Source: Zygnema cylindricum (taxonomy: Eukaryota > Streptophyta > Zygnematophyceae > Zygnematales > Zygnemataceae). From it: a DNA stretch of 29,176 nt. Positions 9,937-20,242 of this stretch are shown piece after piece (position 1 is the stretch's first letter; each line of letters begins with the position of its first letter). The position numbers and the translations under genes were made by a program. The notes beneath the pieces were generated by a model, which did not search any database, was not told the origin of the DNA, and saw nothing but the letters and a program-made list of their open reading frames with translations. Location of the stretch: the NCBI GenBank assembly GCA_037447655.1, contig JBBHKE010002430.1, positions 1-29,176 of the forward strand, in the 5' to 3' direction.

Positions 9937-10231
9937 ATGGCTCGACGAGACGCTTCGGACGAAGAGGAGGAGGAGGAGGAGGAAGAAGAAGAAGAAGAAG
10001 AAGAGGATGAGGAAGAAGATAGAGGGAGAGGGAAAGAGGGTGGGACAAAGAGACGGAGGAGTCAATTTATCGATGATGTGGCAGAGGAGGATGATGACGA
10101 AGAAGACGAGGACGAGGAGGAAGATGGGGGGAGGAGGAGAGGAAAGAAAGGAAAGGGAGGCTCTCTGTTTATAGACGATGCTGCCCAAGTGGCCAGCGAC
10201 GAGGAGGAGGAGGAGGAGGCGGAGGAAGATG
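9937..10231 (+). other. SPT5: SPT5 exon 1: acidic N-terminus (residues 1-98)
   Basis: Ends at ATG|GTAAGT in phase 1. It begins MARRDASDEE, followed by long Glu/Asp runs encoded by GAG/GAA repeats. Two SxFIDD motifs (SQFIDDVAEEDDDE and SLFIDDAAQVASDE) separated by an RRRGKK basic patch look like an internal duplication. The FIDD/acidic arrangement is also present in other plant SPT5 proteins. The repeat codons make this exon prone to slippage. Confidence 0.93.
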
Positions 10232-13200
10232 GTAAGTTTTTTAAGTAAGAAACTGATAGTAACTACAAATAAAATTTGTTTGTTGAGGAGGAGGTGGAGG
10301 AGGTGGAGGAGGAGGAAGAGGAAGAGGAGGTAGAAGACCCTTAAATAAACCCTAAAGTTAATGTATTTGATAAGTAGTAGGAGGAGGAGGCGGAGGGAGA
10401 TGGTAAGTCAAAGACTGGAAAACAATGTAATATTAGATCTAGGGAAGGTAAAGACCGTCAAATATACCCGAAAATAAACCCTAAAAAAATAATCTGTTTG
10501 ATGTGGTGGAGGAGGAGGAGGAGGAGGAGGAGGAGGGAGATGGTAAAATTATAGTCAAAGACTGAAAACAATGTGTTATTATATTTAAGGTAGATAGAAA
10601 ACCCTAAAGAAAGCCCTAAAGTAGATTTGTCTGAAGAGGAGGATGAGGGGGAGGAGGGAAATGGTAAGTTTTGTAATTCAAGGACTGAAGAAAAATATGC
10701 TATTGGATCTATGGGCGGTAAGGAAATCCTAAAAGGGAACTGTTTAACGAGGAGGATGTGGAGGAAGATGGTAAGTTTAATGAGTCAGGAATTGTTTTTT
10801 TTTTATTAGATCTAGGGGAGGTAGAAAACCTTAAAATAACCCTAGAATAATTTTGTTTGAAAAGGAGGAGTAGGGACATGGTAAGTTTAATAAGGCAAAA
10901 ACTGGAAAAGTATGTGTTTTTATATTTAGGAGAGGTAAGGAAACCCTAAAATATACCCTAAAGAAGAAATTGTTCCGTGAAGATAGTCACTTATGTACCA
11001 GTTAGTTTAATTATTGGAGAGGGAGGGGAGAGAGAGAAAGGGGGGGCGGGAGAGAAAGGAGAAAGGAGAAGAAGATTGACTTATTTACATTGTCTACTTC
11101 ATTATTGACTTATTTACCAGTTTTTTTAAATTATAAGTAAGGGAAGAATTGTTCAAGTGTGGGTACATTTTGAAATTTTGATTTTTTTGGACCTAGAAAG
11201 GAGTGAATAGCAAATAAAGAGAAGTGGCAATTTCGAAGGTTGAATATGGGAAAGGTGTCTGAGGGAGAGGGAGAGAGAGGCCCGGAGAGGGAGAGGGGGA
11301 GGGAGAGGGGGAGGTAAAGGAGGGAGAGGGAAAGGAGAAAGGGGAAGAGAGAAATCAGTTGGAGAGGGAGGGAGAGGGAGAGGGAGAGGGATGGAGAGAT
11401 AGAGAGGGAGAAAGAGAGAAAGTAGCTGCTCAGAAGATGGAAGTAGCATGCCGGTTTGGAGTGCACGATGATAGTATTAGAGGTCGATGAAGAGTTTTTA
11501 CTGTTTTTTTGGGGTAGGGTTGTTTGACATGACTATTTTTTTTAGGGTTGTTTTGATATGAAAGTAGTTTTTTATTTGTTCAATGAAAGACTCTGAGGGC
11601 TGTACAGTTTTCAGTAAATTTGAGTTTAAATTTGGTTTTTTTGTAGAATAGAAGAGGAAAGGGTTGCTGAATAGTTGAAACGAGAGAGAAATGGTTTATT
11701 CCTGAATTCTTTCATTTTTCCTGGTGGTTACTTTGTTAGTATGTACCTACTTTGTCGGTATTTACTTTGTTAGTATTTACAAGGAAGTTTGGAAAGCCGT
11801 TGGCAGCTATACTGCCCACCACTATTAGTGTAAAGGAATTATTTCTTTTAAAGCAAGATTAGTATCAATAGTACTAATCTTGGTCAGAGTGACGTGGCCG
11901 ATCTAAGGCCACTCCCTTAAATAGTACGAATACTATTTTATAATTTTCGGCCAAAGGAAGTTTCGATCGATCTAGCAGCTAGTGCTGGGACTTTTGGTTT
12001 TTGTTTACCAAAACAGGGACTACAACGTAATTATCCATCGATTCTTATGATGAATGTAAAAATGCCCAGTTACTTGCTCATTTAAAGCGAATCAAATTTA
12101 TAAATTCTTACTTTATATGATTTGACCAAAATTGGAGAACAGCCAAGATTCCGACTCCCTTAACCACTCACTCTGCTGACTGCCCATCAATGTAAGCGAG
12201 GGTTAGAACAAGGTTTTCTCGTGCGAAAGACACAACACACATCCATCTTTTTTGAATTTGGCATCGAAATTCCACACTGATCATGGGAAAGCAGAAAAAC
12301 AGCTCAACGGTGGCGAAGTGAATCCACCATCCAGGAGTTTTATGCTTTCAAGAAGCTGAAAAATGAACCTCCTTTTACCATATATAACCGACTCCAAAGT
12401 CTAGGTTCACACAAACAACAAAGGCTAGGGCAACGTATACATAAAACCTTAATACCTTACATAATAACATACTGTCCAGGGGACATGGTAACAGAGGCTG
12501 TCAACATAAGACTCAGTTTGTGCGTTCAAGCAGTATAGCTCTCCTTCTTCTTTTAATCACTTTCACATTTCTCCCTCTTTTAATTCTTCTTCTTTTTAAT
12601 CACTCTTTTACTCTTGTCCTCTCTTTAATCACTCCTCTCCTTCTTTTAAATTCCTCTCCATCTTTTAAATTCCTCTTCCTCTTTTTTTAATTCACTCTTC
12701 TCCTTGTTTTGTTAATCACTCTTCTACTTTTTAATCAATCTTCTCCTTCCATTTAGTCACTTTTCTCCTTTTTTGGTTAATTCTCCTCTTTTAGAAACTC
12801 TCTTCTCCTTCTTTTTACTCACTATTTTCCTTCTTTTAAATCACTGTGGGCTGTGAGGTCTTTGTCGGATTCACAATCCTCTGCCTTAACCACTTGGACA
12901 TGTCCGCCCTTTAGCTATTATTTGGTAAATTATCTTAGCTCTATATTCAAGAATTAAATCATTCTTCTTGGAAGCTATTGAGGCTTCGCAAAGAGATCAC
13001 AAAATTCCGTTTTGCTTTCTATGAAGGAATTGCTGCATTGGACCATGGTCCCCATGCCACGTTTTGTTTGTTGGAAACTTTATATCTTGCATGGGGCGCT
13101 ATCCAAATATAGTGAGATCACAGAGTTTTTATGACATCACACACTTTCCCTAATCCTTCCTTCTCCTAAATCTTTATGTTTTATTGAACGATGCAGGATA

Positions 13201-16074
13201 CATTTAGGTTTAGAGTTTTCTGTGTTTTCTTCTTTCCTTGACATCTTTCTGTGGTGCCCTACTTTCCTTGACATCTTTCTGTGGTGTCCTACTTTCCTTG
13301 ACATCTCTACTTGTTATTAAACTATGTAGGTTTTATTCAAGATGAGGATATTGGAGACTTACCTGAAGAGGCTGGACCAGCTCGAAATCGTCGTCCAATG
13401 CCTTTACATCCTGACCAAGAGGAAAATGAAGAAGATTTAGAAAAATACATTCAAGAGAGATATGGGAGACAAGAAGTTGAATATGAAGATGCAGAAACCA
13501 CTGATGTGGAACAACAGGCTCTCGCACCTTCTATCCATGATCCAAAATTATGGATGGTCAAATCACAGGTCAGTTGAGTACATAAAGTATAGATGGGAAA
13601 TGGGCACTTATTCTAATTTGTGAATGGTCTAATCACAGATGATTTGAATATATGTACATATTGTTGTTTGGTTTTTAAAAGGTTGTTCTTTTCTTTGATG
13701 TATGGATGGTCAAATTCGAAACAGTTGAAACATAGTTATGTATTTTTTTCCAAGTGATTTCTGGGTCCTTTCTGTGATTCCATTTCTCGGCTTCCATTCT
13801 CTCTTAGTAGTGTTTTTCTCTTTTACATATTTTTCATAATCCTGGCCCTTTTCATATGTTTGCTTTTCTGGACCATGACACTTAATACTACTTTTGTTGG
13901 AATTACGGTTTTTATCAAGTATTACCTCCATTAACTTTATTGTGTAATATTTTCTTGCCAAAAAATGTAAATTGCTTAGATCTAGTCTGGATTCTGTTAC
14001 GTTTTTGTTCCATTTCACGATTCCTGATTTATCCCGCTCCTTTATCTTCTTGTTTATACTAATCGACAATTGCTCTCTCTCCCTTTCCCTCCCCCTCTTC
14101 TCCTCTCCTCCTCTCTCCCTCTCTCTCTCTCTCTCTGTGTCAGATTGGACAAGAGCGAGAAGCAGTAGTTCGTCTTATGCAAAAATATATTAATAAGGAA
14201 GCCGAGGGAGAGCCTCTCCTTATTAAATCTGCTGTTGCCCTCGATCATTTGAAAGGTTATGTCTACGTCGAGTCACATAAGGAGGCCTATGTGAAGCAGG
14301 TATGTAAAATAAAAATCAAATGAAAGTTTTTTTTTCGCAAGTCGCTTACACCAAGCCTATACTAAACAAGAAAGTGTTTTCCTGTATGATACATGTACCA
14401 ATGTTCTAGTGAGATTTTATTTGCATGCCTGCATATCTTGATTTTATGAATCACTTTCTGAAGCAGACGATTAAAGGAGAAAATAGTTTTGATTCGGTTT
14501 TGGAAATTTCCTGCCTTCAATTTACAGGCTTGTGCCGGTATAAGGCTTCTTTATTCCTATAAAGTGACGCTGGTACCTATTAAGGAAATGACGGAGGTTA
14601 TGACAGTGGAAAAGAAGGCTCCGGATTTGGAGTTAAATTCATGGGCAAGAATGAAACAAGGTCTATACAAGGGTGATCTGGCTCAGGTTTGTCTACGTCT
14701 TAAAATCCTCGACATTTTTTTTTTTTTTTTTTTTCAAAAACAAATTTGAAAGTGGTTTTGAAGTGGAGATGTACTGAACACACATATTTATGACTTCATT
14801 GATTTTTTAAAGAGAATGGGAGAGGAAGAGTGAGAGTATGAGGAAGAGCATGTGTGAGAGAGGGAGAGAGTGTGTGAGAAGGGTGATTTGCGTCGTCAAT
14901 CCTTCTCAAATTTGAAAGGTTTTTATTAAGTTGAGATGTATTTGACACACCTATTTATGACCTTTTCAGTTTCTCAAAGAGAGAGGGAGAGGAAGGGAGA
15001 GAGAGAAATGTGAGAAGGTGAGAGAAGATGAGGGAGAGTGAGAGAAGACGAGTGAGAGGGTCAGGGAGAGTAAAAGTGTGGGAGGGGTCCATGGGAACTG
15101 ACTTTTTTTGACTCAATGTTGCCGTTGTTTGTTAATTTCACAACAGGTTATTGATGTGGACAACGTCAAATCGCAAGCGACTGTCAAGCTGGTGCCTCGT
15201 GTGGATCTTGAAGCTCTTGCAGCCAAACAGGTTTTTTTTTTCCTTTCTTTTTTTTGAATAGCCCCTCTTTTTTTTTTTAGCTTCTCATACTTCCCATATC
15301 CCGTCTTTCTCATCAGCCACACAAATGGGAGGAACCGATTATTTTTTCTCTTTGCAGTTGCAAGTCACTCAAATTCCTAACAAGTAAAACCTTAAAACCT
15401 TAAAACCTTAAAAAAACTCTAAAAAACCCTTCAAATCTCGGACACCATTTTGCCATTTTATTGATGTTCAGGTGCAAAGTACCTCAAACCTATTTAAAAT
15501 GTTCTTATGTTAATTTCTTATGTCAGAGATTTTGTATTTTTTCGGTTGATTCTTTTTTTTCTTTTCAAACATTTGTAAGTATATTAGTGTGAGGAGCAGT
15601 TAAAGAAATTTCGCAGTCTTAAGTTAAAACATCAAAACTTTTGATCAGAAAAACAAAAATGTGGTTTGGCAAATAAATTGCCTGTTAACCATCCTGTCTT
15701 TTGAAAAAAAGAAAAAGTAAAAATAACTACTTGACGGAAATTAACTTGGCTTGTAAATTAGAACACATTAATTTTTCAGCGTTAGTTTTTGTTCTTACTT
15801 TTTTTTTGTTTTTCCCTTGTTTTTTTTTTCAGGATGGTGGTGGTGGTTCTCAAAAGAAGAGAGTGACTCGACCGTCACCAAGATTCTTTTCGATGGAAGA
15901 AGTGAAGTAAGCAAATCTGATAATCAGATATCTGTTTTTAAGCAAACGGAATATCCAATAGAGGTCTCAATCAATGTTACTGAGTGTCCCTTTTGTATTG
16001 AGCTCAAAATGGGTTGGCATATATCGGTTTTTAAGGTTATAGGTCTCCTATTTGCTTAAATTATATGTTGTATA

Positions 16075-16129
<55 letters not shown>

Positions 16130-17004
16130 CTCGCATGTAATAAAGTGATGTGTTGTATTCCTTTATTCAGTTATGTGTTTAATACAAAACCCACCTTACT
16201 TCATCGTTCTTCAGTTCATCTATGTTTTTTACATCCAATTGTGTTTTACTACTCTTCAATTTATATGTGCTGCGACATTCATTCACCTATCTTCTTTCAT
16301 GTTTTATTTTGAAATTCGCTTGTGTTTTGGAATGTTTTGCTGTTTTTACAGAAATTTGAACATCAAAGTGACCGAGAAACGAGATGCAAATACTTACGAA
16401 TATGTCGATGTTATTGAAGGAATGCGATTTAAAGATGGGTACTTTTGGAAAACAGTTTCTTTAAAAACACTCGATACCAAAGGAGTTGCCCCAACATTGG
16501 ATGAACTTCAGAGATTTCAAAGACCGGGAGAAGGAGATAATGAGTCTTTAGGTTTAGCTCCCAGTATTGCATCCAAACAAAGAAGTATGTTAATGAAAGG
16601 AGATGTGGTACTGGTCTGTGAAGGAGACTTAAAAGGCTTAATGGGAAAAGTTTTAAAAGTTGATGGAGACGAAGTTATCATTTTGCCTACACACAAGGAT
16701 CTGAGGGTGAGAAAACTATAGATATGACAATGTACAGATGATGAAATTGCAGCTTTTTTGTGATTTTGCCGATTTTTATTTGCGGGTTGTTCCTAATGTT
16801 CCAGCATATCTGATGCAATATTTTTATGTTTTTTTTTCTGCACTTTTGAAGCTTGCTTTTCTGCCGTTATACTTTTCCCTTGAAGTAAAATCTTAATTTC
16901 TTCAATTTTTCCTCAAAGTAGTCAGAAGATTCTTTTTGCAAACTGTTTGTAAAAATATACGGCCTTTAAAACGTCCAAAAAATATTCCTTTGTCAACCCA
17001 GTCC

Positions 17005-17079
<75 letters not shown>

Positions 17080-20000
17080 ATTACCTAAATAAGTATGTCT
17101 GTGGATTTTGGGTAACAGGAACCACTTCCTGTAAAGGAACGACAGTTGAGGAAGTTTTTTAAAACGGGAGACCACGTGAAGGTTATTGCAGGACAACATG
17201 ACGGGGCAACAGGTTTAATTGTGAAAGTGGAAGAACAAATTGTTGTTATTTTGACAGATACCACTCAAGAGCACGTAAGTCTCTCTCTCTCTGCCTCTTT
17301 CTCCCCTCTCCTCTCTCCTCTCTCTCTCCCTCCTGTCCCTTCCTCCTCCCTCCCTCCCTCCCTCCCTCCCCTCCCTCCTCCTCCCTCCCTCCCTCCCACC
17401 CTCCCTCCCTCCCTGCCCCCCCCTCAAGGCCAGCTCTAGTTGGTGGAAGTCTATTGCACTTCTTTTTTTATTTAATTTCATACGTGTCCTTTTTTCCTAT
17501 CATGTGAAAATTTTGAAGCACCCAAACAAACTTTTACTTACGTTTACAAAATCCCGGGATGACATAAATTTTTGTTTTGGGCTCTGTCTGACAGGACTGA
17601 CAAATGGTACTTGCATAAATAATTTATGCAATATTTTTTTCCCCCTTTATATTTTTTCTATTCCCTTTTCAGTTGCTTCTCCTTGGAGATTGAAGATTTT
17701 CGTCGTATTACCGGTTGACTTTTTCCTCTCTATTTTGCAGATAAAAGTTTTTGCTCGTGACATTGTGTCGAGCTCGGAAATAACTTCCGGAGTTTCTCAA
17801 TTGGGTTTGTTTGAACTCCACGACCTTGTCTTGCTCGAGTACGATACCCAATCTGTGTTTTTCTTTTTTCAGCTTTTTTTGTTTTTCCCCCAATTTTTGC
17901 TTTTTCTTTTGCTTTTGCTTTTGTTTTTGCTTTTTTTTTTGCTTTTGTTTTTGTCTTTTCTTTTTGAGAAGGGAGAATATTTATCACTTACTGTGTGTTG
18001 GTGAGTGGGTTGCAGTCAATCGAACTTCGGAATTATAGTGAAAATCGAGCAAGGAGGTTGCCAGGTACTGATTCTAAAGTAGTAATTTCTGTGAGGAGTG
18101 TCGTGATTACTGTGAGGTAGTAAGCCTTTTTAAGGAAATGGCAAATTGTGAAGGAATAAATGTATTGTATGAGTAATGGAGATTTTTGCCATTTTGTTGA
18201 TGCAATTGAGTTACTAATACAAATTGATCTTTTCTTTTTTCTGGTTTTTGTATTCTTGAATTGACCTTTTGTTTTTTTTGCTGAAATTGCCGGTTTTGGT
18301 ATATTTTTTTTTGTGGTTGTTGCATGTGATCCTTCGCATTTGATCCCTCTCGTTTCGCCTTTGTTTCTTGTTTTTTTAAGATCAAATAGGTTTTTTTCGA
18401 AAAAGGAATTGCAAAGAGTAGCTTTTCACAGGCAATATGTATTTAATTTAACTATATTTTTGTGAAATTCTTTTGTTTATAGTTACTCTTTTTATTTTGT
18501 ATGGCAGGTTCTGAAAGGAACTGCCGATCGTTTTGATTTGGCGGCAGTGAAGTTAAGAGACATTCAAAAGAAAATATTTGACAAGCATAGTAGTTCTCAA
18601 GATTGTGATGGAAATACTTTGAGTGTGAAAGATCCGGTCCGGGTTCTCGAAGGTTCTTATAAGGTAATATTTTCTCTTTTCCCATTTAAAAACGTCATGA
18701 GGTATTATAAGGTATCAATTTTTAAAAACTTCACAGGACTCCCTATGGAAAACCTTACGAAAAACTCTATGAAAAACTTAATGAACACTTCATGAAAATT
18801 TTATGATAACCTTTATGTTCATGAAACTTAATGAAAACTTTATGGAAATTTGTGAGAACCTTTATGCATGAAAACTTTCGTGGGTTGGAAAAACAGGGAA
18901 GACACGGTGCCGTGGAACATCAAAAACCCTGTGAAAAACTTTCAGGATTCCCTATGGAAAGCCTTACAAAAAATTGATAAAAACCTCAATGAGAACTTTT
19001 CGAAACTTAATGAAAACCTTTATGTTCATGAAAACTTCAATGAAATTTTTTATGGATTTTTTTTTATTTGTGGGTTGAAAAAACAGGGAAGACACGGTGC
19101 CGTCGAGCATCTCCATAGAGGGATAGCTTTTATTCACGACCGGAACCAAGTAGAGCACGGAGGTTATTTTTGCGTCAGAGCTCGAAACTGTCGAGCCTTG
19201 GGGGCCAATAGCAATAATAGGGGCTCAGAAATGATGGTGAGTAGAAATAATAATGATACGAAAAAACTTCCTTTTGAAATATCTGATTTTGAAATATCTG
19301 AATCTACTATGATGGTAAATTTGTGGTCTCCAAAACAATCAGTAATGTTGTGGTCTCAAAAAATTGTAACCTCGTGGTCCTCATAAAATTGGTATTGGTC
19401 TCGGAAATTTGTAAAAGTTTTGCTCTCGGAAAATGGTAAAAGCTTTGGTCTCGAAAAAATGGAAAAACAGTGGTCTCCAAAACTTGCAAAAAATTTGGTC
19501 CCGAAACATTTTGGACGCCAAAAAATTGTAAGTGTGGTCTCAGAATATTGTCAAAACTGTAAACACTGGTTGTGTCGAAAATCCCATTTTTTTTTGAAGT
19601 GGACTTGAAAAATTCTGGTCTCAAAATATTTTAAAAAAATGTGATTCTCGAAAACTTGTGGTAACAAAAAATTGATAAAACCTGTGGTCTGGGAAAGCTG
19701 TGGTCCCAATTTTTTTATAAGTGGTTTTGATAAATTGCGGTCTTGAAACATTATAAAAAAGTTGCCAGTATCAAAAAACTGTGTTTCTTAAAATTGTGTC
19801 TGAAAGAAAAGGATCCCAATAAATTCTCACTTTCATTTTTTTGTCTCTTTTGAAAATCTGTTTTTTTTCTTGTGGTCAAATTAATTGGTGCCTTACTTTC
19901 CTTTTGTTTTTGTTTTTTTGTAGCTAACTACTACAGGGAGGATTGTGGATTTTTTATTTTATTTTTGTTTCTTTTATCACAGAGACGACCTCTACCACTA

Positions 20001-20158
20001 CCAGACAAAAATAATATGTTGAGGTCTCCCTCTCACGCCTTACAGTCCCCAAGGAGAGGATCTTATCAGACCTTTGGACGGAACCAGGGCTTTGGTAGAC
20101 CAGGTTATATTTCTTTTTCTCTCTCCCTCTCTCCCTCCCTCTCTCTTGCACTCTCTCT

Positions 20159-20242
<84 letters not shown>

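Noticed and set aside
10232-10980. CRISPR-like spaced repeats
   Set aside because: Units are degenerate, of unequal length, and derive from the exon 1 edge in a eukaryotic intron.
11131-11466. Signal-peptide-like Leu/Ser frames opposite intron 1
   Set aside because: Complement of GA-rich repeats within an intron.
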